NCBI GenBank assembly: GCA_012064385.1
Contig: QRDG01000921.1
Coordinates: 124,001-188,000 of the forward strand
Source: Puccinellia tenuiflora
Taxonomy: Eukaryota > Streptophyta > Magnoliopsida > Poales > Poaceae
Length of the DNA: 64,000 nucleotides
Direction: 5' to 3'
The notes below the pieces were generated by a model. The model was not told the origin of the DNA. It worked only from the letters and a program-made list of their open reading frames with translations, and did not search any database. Numbering within the stretch: the stretch's first letter is position 1; the number at the start of each line of letters is the position of its first letter. Positions 21,300-31,442 of this stretch are shown one piece after another. Position numbers and translations under genes: made by a program.

Positions 21300-24200
21300 T
21301 GTAATGCCTCGGGGGTTTTTTCCCCAAATTAGATTTTTGCTTGTTTTTGTTTTTGCATCATCATGACATCAGCATCATCGCATTGCATGTTTTTGTCCGC
21401 AAAAATTATTTTTATTAAACCCTATTTTTATTTTTCTAAAATTGTCAGAAAATATTTTATCGAGACAGTCGTCTCCGTTTTTGAAAATTATTTGCCAAAT
21501 TAAATTTGCAAATTAAAAATAATTTTGAGCGAGCGAGAGAGTAGCCCAAAATCCGGCCCAAGCCCACCTAACTCCAAACCCTAGGGTTTGCCCTAGTTTC
21601 CCCTGGCAGTTTTACCTTCCCACCCCCTACACCTTGTAGCCGCCCTCTCCTCTTTTTCCGTTTTTGCGGGCATGCCCTTCCACCCCGACCCTTTTTCCCT
21701 TTTGCCCCTCCTCTCTCTTTTCTCTCTCTCTCCCTTTCTTTTTCTTCTTTTTCTTTTCTCCTTTTTTTTTTCCTTCTCCTCTTATCTCCTTCCTCCCTGT
21801 GCCGCACGCAGCACACCACCCGCATCCTCCCTTCCCCGCGCACGACGCCTCTCCTCCGCGGCCGGCGAGCCACGCCGCCGCTCCACCTCCTCCCCGTCCG
21901 TGGCTCCCTCCTCCGACCGCTCCTCCTTGCGCCGTCGCTGTCGTTCCCCGCCTCGAGCTCGTCCTCTCCCGCGCGCCTGTGCTCTCTGCCCGTCGCCGGC
22001 CCACATCGACCACGGCCCGTCGCCTCCGGCCGCGCCGTTGCCGACCTCCGCCCCACCGCCGCTGACCTCGCCTCCTGCGCCCGCCAGCGCGCCTCCGTCG
22101 TGTCGGCCGGCTCCCGCTCCCACCGGCCGCTCCTCTCCTCCAGGATGCGCGCCGTCTGCATCCTTCCTGCGCACCGTGCGCCTTCCCGGATCCTCTCCAC
22201 CCTGAGCCGCGTCACTCCTCGACGTCCTTCTCTCCTCCCGACGCCTCCCTGCCCGCGCGTGTGCAGCCGCCCATCTCCGTCGATCTCGTCCGTGACCCCA
22301 GCTACGGCTGCTGCTGCCAAGCTTCTCCTCGTACGTCTCCGAGTGTGTTTGCCATTCCCGTGGTGTTGCCCCGTGTTGCCCGTCTCCGTTTCCGTCCGTG
22401 CTGTCGCTGCTCCGTCTCCGTTGAGTTCCCCGGTGCCCTTTCCGATGCCGTGTCCGTTCCCGACGCCGGCTCTTCGTTTTTCCCCGACATGCTCCCTGTC
22501 GTGTTTCCTCGTCGTGAAGTTGCCCGACGTCCGTCTCCGTGTGTCTTCGAGCCCGTTGTCGCCTCCGTGTTGTGTTTTCCCCGGTGCCGTGAAGCCCGAA
22601 GGCCAAGTTCCCCGTTTGTTCCCGACGTCGTGTTGTGCACGCCCCCGTTGTTCCCCGACGCCACGTTTCCGATATCGTCGTGAAGCCGGCGACCCGACCG
22701 TGAAGATACGACAAGGGCTACTTCCACGACGACCGTGAACGACGATACGACAAGATCTCCCCCGACTCCGCGAAGACCGGTGCCCGATCCTCGATCCCCG
22801 ACTCCGGACCCCGTCGACCCCGAAGCCCGGAACGCCAAGGTCCGCCACGACGACGACCCGAGTACGACTACTTCCTCGACGTCGACTACCTCGACTACTC
22901 CGACTCCGGATGGGACGACTACTTCGACTACGACCCGAAGACGACGGCTTCCAATCCGAAGATCCCCGAATCCGATGTGTGACCCCAACCCTAAACCCCT
23001 ATATGCCATATATATATATGCGATATCTTATAAAATCATGCATCATTAATTAACCTCGCACCTTTATCCATTTAGTGGAATTAAATCAACTAATTATGGG
23101 ATTTGTCCGGTGCCTTTATATTATGCACCGATCCCATTTAAAATGATTTGCCATGTGTTAGGAAATAAAATTGGACAACCTTTAATTTGTCATGCATCAT
23201 GTCATCAACATGCCGCTTCTTTTGCCGTAGAGTAAAATGCATCTTTTCCGTTGTCCAGTGATTGTTGCTTCTTCGGGAATAGGACGTTGAGTTGATGTGA
23301 GCAACGACAAGTTCTGCTACCTCTACCGGATTGCAGGCAAGTGATACTCCCTTGCTATCTTTGCTTGTCTTCTGTCTCTTACTCGTCCTATCTTTTGTTC
23401 CTTGCTAGCCATATATATATATCGATGCTTGTGTCTCGATCCTATATGCATGTTTACCTTGCAGCCATGATATAGCCACACCCCCACATCCTATTAACCT
23501 GTTGTTTGTTTACCTTGTTGGCCTTGCGAGTCGTAGCGCATGCTTAGGTGCTTTGCTTGAGTCTTGTTGTCTCTTGTCTAGTCTTGCTTATAACATGGTA
23601 GCTAGGCTCAACTAAAATGTTAATCTTTATTTTTCTGTTGCGATGGGAATAACTTAATAAAGATAAGGCACCGGCGGAAGGCCAATCGTGGTGATTTGTT
23701 CTGCTAGTGTCGCCTAGGACCCGAGTTCTTTTCCGCTGATCCAAGACTGAGCGCACTAACCACATGTGGGAGTTCTATGGGCCTCCCCGCAATCTATTAC
23801 CGGATCCTCAAACTTGTCCAGGATGCCACAAGTAGTTCGGGTGTTTCTACGGTTACAAGCGCGGATGATATGGTAAGATGGTTACGTGGTTACTTACGGT
23901 AGGGCTTGCGGCATGGGCGTTTACCGCATGTGGAAGGAGGGGCAATCGTATGAGTGTTACCCTCCCGAAGCCGTGCGCGCAACGGTTAGGCCCACCTCGA
24001 AGCTTCGGCCGGACTCTCAAGGTGGATCAGACCTAGCTAGGTGGCTCCCTGGACTTGTTTGTAGAGAAGGGAAGTATTGCATCGAAACCTCCACCGGTAC
24101 ACCTCTAAGCGAGAGTTTCGATGCGTGTGGGTTCATTGGTGCATCCCTGCAGGGTGAAATCTTTTCGAAAAGCCGTGTCCGCGGTTATGGACGACTTGGT

Positions 24201-24960
24201 GAAATGCGCTGGCTAAAAAGATCATAGACAACTTGCACCTTATGATGATAATAACTTGACTAGTAAGATAGATTACATGAATAATAATCTGATTAAAACT
24301 TGATCAACCGTGTGCGTGCCTTTGGGTTGCTCCTCGTGGGTTGATCGTGGAGTAACAAACGGCTGGGTATTGTTTGGTGATAGAATAGTTGGTTCCTCAT
24401 GCGCTCTCTTACCTTGTCTCTGTTAGACGGAAGTTGTAGCGTGTCTCTATTAGTTGATAGTGTTGCTTGCTGCTGCCTCAATCGCTAACCCTCTTCCACC
24501 GGAATTCCAGCTTTGATATCTTGTGAGTATTACTTGCCAGTACTGTTTTATAGTACTGACCCCTTCGGGGCTGCTATTCCAATGCAGCCAACAGGTTTGA
24601 AGTCTGACGACGTTAGCTTGGGAATCCCTCCGGCTTGGCCTGGGCAGGGATATGGTGCCTTCGTTTATCTTCAGGACTCTTAGTCCAATTTGTTTCTTGT
24701 CCGTAGCCGGACGCTACCCGCTTCCGTTGTTATTTGGATCTTTGTATTGTATCTTTGCTCTTGACTCGGTGAGTCGTTGTTGTATATATGTTCTTTTGTG
24801 GGTTCCATCGAGAACTGTTGTAATGTTATCACAATTCCACCCGCATAATGTGTGTGTTGCGACGTGCACATTATGCCTGGTGGGCGTCCTTTAGGATCGT
24901 TATTATGCGGATTTGGCTGGAACGGTAAAATCTGCATAGTACCGATCTTGGGGCGTTACA
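21300..24960. mobile_element. Solo LTR (3661 bp) of a Gypsy-type retrotransposon
   Basis: It begins TGTAATGCCTCGGGG and ends GGGGCGTTACA. These are inverted termini with one mismatch (TGTAAYGCC). The 5-bp target duplication GTCTT is perfect at 21295-21299 and 24961-24965. No primer-binding site, polypurine tract or gag-pol homology occurs inside, so it is a solo LTR left by LTR-LTR recombination. The TGTAACGCCCC-type terminus resembles Athila-like Triticeae families. The GC-rich centre (21600-22980) gives long spurious frames on both strands that are not genes. Confidence 0.88.
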
Positions 24961-24965
24961 GTCTT

Positions 24966-27480
24966 GTGCCTTCCATCTTCAACCCCCCACCAATAGCTTC
25001 GAATCAACTTTGTGAGATCATCACAGACAGACATGGGCAATTTAAAAACTCCCATAATATATGTTGGAATCGCCTGTGCAATTGCCTTGATCAAAGTTTC
25101 CTTCGCCGCCGTCGACATCAACTTGTCTCCCCAGTCCACCATTCTTTTGCAAAGGCGTTCTAGTAGAGACTGTAATCTTGCACGGTGTATCCGGCCTTCA
25201 GGTACAGGTAAGCCCAAATATTTATCTTCAAAGTGGTCTGCTTGCACCTGCAGAATATTTCTGACCACCTCCTTAGCCTCGTCTGTGCAAGCATCCCCAA
25301 AGAAAGCACTGCATTTCTCCGGGTTTAAAAGCTGTCCAGTACCTTGAGCATATCTCGCTAGAATATCCTTTACCAAATTCGCCTGTTCTGCTGTTGCTTT
25401 TAGGAACATCAGCGTATCATCCGCAAATAGCAGATGCGAGATGGCTGGCGCTGACCGGCATAAGATCACTGGTTTTAGCCCCCTATTTCGAACTGCTTCC
25501 TGTACCAGGCTTGTCAACGAATCAACAACAAAGAGGAAGAGAAAAGGTGATAACGGATCACCTTGTCGTAGTCCTCGTGACGGAGAAAACCAGTCCAAAA
25601 CTTCCCCATTGAACTTGACAGCGAAGCGTACCGTCGTTACACATTGCATAATCCACCTCACCCAAGTTGCCGAGAAACCAACCCTTAGCAGTGCTTGCTC
25701 AAGAAAAGTCCAGTCCACCCGATCATACGCCTTAGATAAATCTAATTTGTATGCACGGCCAGCTGTGTCTGGATTCCGTTCTTGCTGGATATGATGCAAC
25801 ACTTCAAAAGCCACCACTGCATTATCAGTTATCAACCTCCCCGGGACGAACGCACTCTGGCATTCTGAAATCAACTCATCAAGTATATGTCTCATTCGAT
25901 TGACCATGCATTTGGACGCGATTTTATATAGCACATTGCATAATGAGATCGGTCTAAAATCCTTCATACTTTCCGGCTGGTCGTTCTTTGGGATGAGAAC
26001 AATTACCGTATCATTTACTCCATGCGGCATTTCCCCCGTCGCAAAAAAGCACTTTATCGCCTTGATTATATCCCCTTTTAATAGGGCCCAATTCCTTTGG
26101 TAAAAACGTGCCGGCAAGCCATCAACACCCGGGGCTTTCAAAGGCCCTATCTGAAAGAGGGCATCACTGATCTCATCATCAGAAAACTCCTTCGTCAGCA
26201 TATCATTCATCTCCCCCGTTACCCTTCCTTCCAACAGGTCTATTATTACATGTGGATCTAGGGTTGGGTCTTTCGTATATAATTCCTTGAAATAGGAAGA
26301 CGCCATTCTTTCCATCTCTGAAGGTGTAGTACACACCGATCCATCTGCTCGTTTCAAACTTTTCACGTGATTTTTCCGTGCACGCCACACTGCCTTCTGA
26401 TGGAAGTATTTCGTGTTCCTGTCTCCTTCTTTCAGCCATGAGATTCTGCTTCTTTGAAGCCACATCATCTCCTCTCTATACAAAAGCTCATCCATCCTTT
26501 CCATTTTTAGCCGGATCACCTCCCGGGCAGCATTTGCTTGATTCAAAGCTGCCAATTCTCCCCGCAACTCTTCCAGTTCACGACGAACATGCCCAAATTT
26601 CTGCTTACTCCATTCATTCAGTTCAGCCATGACCTGTTTTAGTGAGCACGCCACCTCACCCAGATCTCCTTCTCTTCTCACATTGCCCCAAGCATTAGAG
26701 ATTACTTCCGGGAGGGTAGACTCTCTCTCCCACATTATTTCATATCGCATGGTCCGTTTAGGAGGCCTTACATCTCCTTGGCCCAGACGGAGCAGCAGGG
26801 GAACATGGTCCGATCTAGAGGACACCAGATGCTCTACCTCCGCCATTGGAAAACGATTTCTCCACTCCATATCTGCACATGCTCGGTCAAGACGGACTTT
26901 CACGTTCCGCTCACCCTGCTGTCGATTATCAAACGTATATGGAAAACCCTTGAACCCTATGTCAGTAAGTTCACAGGCCTGAAGTGCTTCTCTGAACTCT
27001 CTCATTTGCCCCTCCGGTCTAGCTCGTTGAGAGCAATGTTCATGTTGCCACATTGCTTCATTGAAATCCCCTGTCACCACCCACGGATGTGGCGAAACAT
27101 TCTTCAGTTGTCCTAGGAGCTCCCACATGAGATGACGATTCTCCACACGTGGTTCACCGTATACAAAAGTGGCTCTCCAAGGATCAGCGTTCTGTCCATC
27201 CTTCACACATACATCAATATATCTACTACCTTTTCCCAGCACCTCCACCAATAGTGATTCATGCCAGAACAAAGCAATCCCGCCACTGCGTCCATCACTG
27301 CCTACGGCTGCAAAACCCTTCAAACCTAGCCGAGAGCACATGGACTTCATTCGCTCTTCCGTTTGCCTCGTTTCACATAGAAAAATGAGACCGGGGTTAT
27401 GCTTTTGGCACAGATTCTGTGCCTCACGAACTGTCCGGCGGTTCCCCCCACCCCGACAGTTCCAGATGAAGGAATCCATT
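24966..27480 (-). pseudogene. LINE ORF2, endonuclease and reverse transcriptase part
   Basis: A likely start MDSFIWNCRGGGNRRTVREA lies near 27480. The open frame physically extends into the neighbouring LTR, so its upstream residues are not LINE. The apurinic endonuclease domain shows WNCRG, FLCETR and VTGDFNEAMW. RT motifs include DGLPARFYQRNW, DFRPISLCNVLYKIASKCM, LDLSKAYDRVDW, GLRQGDPLSPFLFLFVVDSL and the catalytic HLLFADDTLMF. No stop or frameshift is visible to the solo LTR junction at 24965/24966. It encodes the enzyme that nicks the target and primes cDNA synthesis. The gene is broken only by the LTR insertion. Confidence 0.88.
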
Positions 27481-27634
27481 AGGCACATCGAAGCTCCTAC
27501 TCGGAGCCCGCCAATATTGATCGTCTTCTCGCACAAACAGTCAACTGATCTCCAAACGACCAACAGATCGTTCTCCTTGTTGCAGATCACGTCGCCAACC
27601 ACAGCCAAATCTACAGCCAAGCCCTTAGGGAACT

Positions 27635-28315
27635 TGTCGGGGATATGAACCCCGGATATCCCTAAGAGGTCCATTTCTTCAAAGAACTACATGGGCCGGC
27701 TACGCAAGTGCCGGCTGCAGCGTGCCGCCTGGAGCCAGCCGGATGAAGCAAGCTGCTTCGTCTACTCGGAGGCGGACGGCCGATTAGGCTCAAGCCGGCC
27801 ATACCAACCGACAGCTCCGTACAAGTGGGCCAGGATCGCATAACCGTTGTCGGGCATCTCCTGTACCCAATCATAACGACGGACTCCAGCCGGCTCACAG
27901 AGTAGTGATGTCATAGGGGGCAATCGTGTACATTCCTTGTAACCCAGAAACCCTAGCCGCTGCCTATATAAGGCGTGCAGGGGCCTCCTGCGCGGGGACA
28001 CTCGGAGGGACGCTCGAATTCACACACACAGACATAGGAAGATCACCATCTTCCACCTCCAGTCGGCTTGACAACTCAAGCCGGCACCACCGCAATACCG
28101 CTCCAGGAGCAACCTTTGTAGCCCGATTTGTGATCAATCAATAAGAACAAGAAGAGCAGGACGTAGGGGTGTTACCTCCACCAGGAGGGCCCCGAACCTG
28201 GGTAACTAGCGTGTGTTTGCATGTTTGTTGCCCAATCCCGCGCGAGCATCCGATCGTCGCCTGCCCCACACTCTTTTCCGTCTCTGATGGATATGCCGTG
28301 CAACCCACCACGACA
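27635..28315 (+). repeat. 5' LTR
   Basis: It starts TGTCGGGGATATGAACCCC and ends CACCACGACA, directly followed by the PBS. The TATA box is CTATATAAGG at about 27964-27973. From about 27885 onward it is highly similar to the 3' LTR. The first roughly 250 bp (U3) are only distantly similar. Confidence 0.9.
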
Positions 28316-28335
28316 TTTGGCGCCCACCGTGGGGC
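28316..28335 (+). promoter_or_regulatory. Primer-binding site
   Basis: TGGCGCCCACCGTGGGG lies two bases after the LTR end. This is the conserved tRNA primer-binding sequence found in many grass Gypsy elements of this branch. Confidence 0.85.
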
Positions 28336-28679
28336 TCGCGGCGAACGGAGTCACGTTCTGTGCGGGATCCCGGACTGTGGATGGTCGGCGGATCGTCTCC
28401 GGCCTCGTGCTCTCCATCGGCTCCGTCGGCTGCGTCCTCGACAACACCAACAGCTTCGCCGACGTGGACGTCGCCAGCGGAGGAGCGGTCGTCACCCTTG
28501 GCGATTTCCACGTCTACGTCGCCATCGCCGCTCAGGAGTACCCGGAGGTGGTCTGCTCGAGCTTGGCTCCTTCGATCTTCGACGCCAGCACCTGCAACGA
28601 CGACTCCGCCTTCGGCTACCTCAACTCCGGCGACGCAGACCGCGACGTCACCAAGCTCAACGTCTACGCCGAGGTGCAC

Positions 28680-31442
28680 ATGGTCGAGCACGCGGCGGCA
28701 GGAGGCCCCGTCACCACTACTGTTCATGAAGCTGGCGAACCTTCGCGCTACCAGCGCAACCTGGAGGCCGACTTCGAGCTGTTGAGCACCCCCATCGCGC
28801 CGAGTGCTGATCCAGTCAAGGCGGCGGCTGAACTCGAGAGGATGCGGCAGCAGATCTATGACAAGGCGCTAAACCTCGCGTCGACACAACGCCGGCTCAG
28901 CGCCACAATTCGTGAGTACAATTCTGCACACGGCATCGAGCAGGCGGACCGCAACGCGGAGAAGCTGAATGAAGTTAGGCGCAAAGGAGGAGATCTTGGT
29001 GGCGCCATGAACCGTGCCGGCCAGGCGCATGACCTCACCGACCTCAGCTTCCCCGAGTACAGCTGTCCGACGCAAAACATGAGGGCGGCAGAAGCAGCAG
29101 CCGCCGAGCTGCCCTATCTCCAAGGCGAAGAACTACATCAACAAATGCGCCGGGTTCGACAACTCATCAACACGGCCAACCGGCAGCAGCGAGAAACGGA
29201 GGCAACGGCGAGCAAGGGGCATCATGAGCCGCCTCCGGGCTACGATGCAGCCGGCAAGTCCAAGCAAGGTGCAGAGGCGTCATCCACGAGCCGTGGAAGG
29301 GTGAAGGACAAGCAAACACGAGTTCATCGCGAGGGGAGCGCGAGCTCGCATCCTCATGATCACGGCCGCGATCCGGCTGGACGACGCGAAGACGGCAACC
29401 GGAGCGAGCCTCGAGCCGGACGGAACGTCAAGGAGCGAGTCGGCCACAAGGTCACCATCGACGAACGTCTGGGGCCACTGGGACCCGAAACCAGTGACGA
29501 CGCACGCCACCGCATCGACGTGCTCAAGCTGTCAAGCATCATCGAGGAAGAAGACATCGCTGCTCATCGCTGTTTCGGACCCCGCATCCGGAGCGAGCGA
29601 TTCCCGAAGGGATTTACTCTCCCCAGGGACACACCCAAGTACAATGGCACCGTGAAGCCGGAAGACTGGCTCGCCGACTACGTCACGGCGGTCAACATCG
29701 CAGGCGGCAACAAGCGGGTAGCCGTGCGCTACGTGCCGCTCATGCTTCAGGGATCGGCACGGACTTGGATCAACAGCCTTCCGAAGGAGAGCGTCAACAG
29801 CTGGCTGGACTTCGAGGAAGTGTTCAACCGCAATTTCACCGGCACCTACCTGCGCCCTGGCAACGCACAGCTGCTCGCGCTGTGCAAGCAGAAGGACGGC
29901 GAGTCGGACCGAGCCTACCTCACCCGGTGGACAAGCCTTCGCAACTCCTGCGAGGGAGTACTCGAACTCCAAGCCGTCCAGTACTTCATCCAAGGGTGCC
30001 GAGATCAGACGCTGCTCAAGCACTGGCTCTTGAGGAAGAGCCCAAAGACCATGGCGGAACTCATGGCAATCGCCGACGAGTACGCCACCGCTGACGCGGG
30101 CATGACCAACCCGATCCGACTCGACGAAGCCGGAAGAATCATCACGACGGAGCCGGCTGTACGCCGCAGCCGGACGGAAAACCAAGAAGGAGGAAAATCG
30201 ACCCGGCGTGATTCCGACGCGGCCGGCAAACGCAAATCCGCAGACGACCGCGTCGAGTCCAAGGTCGTCGCTACGACCGAAGGAAGGACGGCAGGAGGCT
30301 TCGATAACCGCCGAATGAGGACAAGCGGTGACATGCGCCGGACAAGGGCAAGGAACAACTACGACTACATGCTCGATCAACCGTGCCGGAACCATGGCGA
30401 CCGGCCAGCAAGCCACACCGTCAGGCAATGCACCCTTGGACGCCCAAGGCCGCCACCGTACGAGCGGCGAAACCCGCCTCCGCCTCGGGATGAAGCCGGA
30501 CAGGACGATCGAGGACGCGACGACAGACGACGCGAAGACAGGAATCGCGATGACCGCCAACGCGAAGAAGAGAGGGAACGCCTTCCGGCCCCGCCTCCGA
30601 GAGGACCAGACGGCTACCAGAATCCGGACGCCGCCTACATCGTATTCGTCAGCGAGCGCGACGACAAACGAAGCCGGCGCGAACGGTTCAAGGAAGTGAA
30701 CGCGGTGGTTCCACCTGTCCCCCAGTACCTCAACTGGTCGCAGGAGCCGATCACGTGGGACCGCAGCGACCACCCGGAACTGATGCCCAACCCAGGCGGC
30801 TATGCTCTAGTATTGGAGCCCATGATCATCTCCACCAAACGCGCTTGCACCTTCTCGCGCGTCCTCGTCGACGGGGGCAGCAGCATCAACATCCTCTACC
30901 GTGACACGCTGGAGAAGCTGGGCGTCTCCGAGTCCAACTTGACGCCGAGCCGGACGGTCTTCCACGGCATCGTGCCGGGGCGAGCCGGTTCGTCCATGGG
31001 CCTCATCCGGCTGGACGTCTTATTCGGCACCAAGAGCAACCACCGCCGTGAGACCATCTCCTTCGAGGTGGTCAACCACTCCAGCGCCTACCACGCCATC
31101 CTCGGACGGCCGGCGCTCGCCAAGTTCATGGCGGTACCCCACTACGCTTACCTCAAGATGAAGCTACCAGGCCCACGCGGGATCATCACCGTCGCCGGAG
31201 ACTATAAATGCTCCATCGCATGCGCCTCCGACAGCGCAAAGGTGGCCGAGACCATGGTCTGCAACGAGGAGATGAAGCAATTCAAGCGCAAGGCTAGCGA
31301 GGAAAAGCTGGAGATCCCGGAGTCGGCCAAGCCGGCTGGCGAGTCGAACTTCCAGGCGGCCCGGGACATAAAGAAGATCTACTTCGACGACAACGACAAG
31401 TCCAAGTTCGTCTCCGTCGGGGCGAGCCTGGACCCCAAATAG
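28680..31442 (+). CDS. Retrotransposon gag-protease polyprotein
   Basis: The frame is open from 28221 in the LTR. The first in-frame ATG after the PBS is at 28680 (MVEHAAAGGPV), taken here as the start. The capsid-type Retrotrans_gag region lies at about 29630-30100 (WLADYVTAVNIAGGNKRVAV, ARTWINSLP, FNRNFTGTY). A Cys/His-containing nucleocapsid-like stretch lies at 30380-30430 (CRNHGDRPASHTVRQC). An RDDRRREDRNRDDRQREEER tract follows. The aspartic protease is at 30830-31170, with DGGSSINILYRD and ILGRPAL. The catalytic motif is DGG rather than DTG/DSG, as is usual in this group. The frame ends at TAG 31440-31442, directly in phase with pol. Confidence 0.85.
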   Translation: MVEHAAAGGPVTTTVHEAGEPSRYQRNLEADFELLSTPIAPSADPVKAAAELERMRQQIYDKALNLASTQRRLSATIREYNSAHGIEQADRNAEKLNEVRRKGGDLGGAMNRAGQAHDLTDLSFPEYSCPTQNMRAAEAAAAELPYLQGEELHQQMRRVRQLINTANRQQRETEATASKGHHEPPPGYDAAGKSKQGAEASSTSRGRVKDKQTRVHREGSASSHPHDHGRDPAGRREDGNRSEPRAGRNVKERVGHKVTIDERLGPLGPETSDDARHRIDVLKLSSIIEEEDIAAHRCFGPRIRSERFPKGFTLPRDTPKYNGTVKPEDWLADYVTAVNIAGGNKRVAVRYVPLMLQGSARTWINSLPKESVNSWLDFEEVFNRNFTGTYLRPGNAQLLALCKQKDGESDRAYLTRWTSLRNSCEGVLELQAVQYFIQGCRDQTLLKHWLLRKSPKTMAELMAIADEYATADAGMTNPIRLDEAGRIITTEPAVRRSRTENQEGGKSTRRDSDAAGKRKSADDRVESKVVATTEGRTAGGFDNRRMRTSGDMRRTRARNNYDYMLDQPCRNHGDRPASHTVRQCTLGRPRPPPYERRNPPPPRDEAGQDDRGRDDRRREDRNRDDRQREEERERLPAPPPRGPDGYQNPDAAYIVFVSERDDKRSRRERFKEVNAVVPPVPQYLNWSQEPITWDRSDHPELMPNPGGYALVLEPMIISTKRACTFSRVLVDGGSSINILYRDTLEKLGVSESNLTPSRTVFHGIVPGRAGSSMGLIRLDVLFGTKSNHRRETISFEVVNHSSAYHAILGRPALAKFMAVPHYAYLKMKLPGPRGIITVAGDYKCSIACASDSAKVAETMVCNEEMKQFKRKASEEKLEIPESAKPAGESNFQAARDIKKIYFDDNDKSKFVSVGASLDPK

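Larger units (their letters stand above)
19593..27634 (-). mobile_element. L1-type LINE, interrupted by a solo LTR and cut at its 5' end
   Basis: The minus-strand element has a poly(A) tail seen as 32 T at 19593-19624. ORF2 is read as 27480-24966 and then 21299-19686 after removal of the solo LTR. No ORF1 is present: the Tat-type LTR retrotransposon starts at 27635, within the region just upstream of ORF2. The left target duplication cannot be paired because the 5' end is missing. Confidence 0.88.

Noticed and set aside
21568..23049. Long frames (up to 426 codons) inside the 21300-24960 LTR
   Set aside because: They are Arg/Gly/Pro-rich low-complexity frames on both strands within a GC-rich LTR core, with no homology to gag, pol or a host gene.
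29532..30773. 413-codon minus-strand frame opposite gag
   Set aside because: It is the mirror of the strongly biased gag coding strand (GC-rich third positions) and has no recognisable product, unlike the antisense genes downstream of pol.
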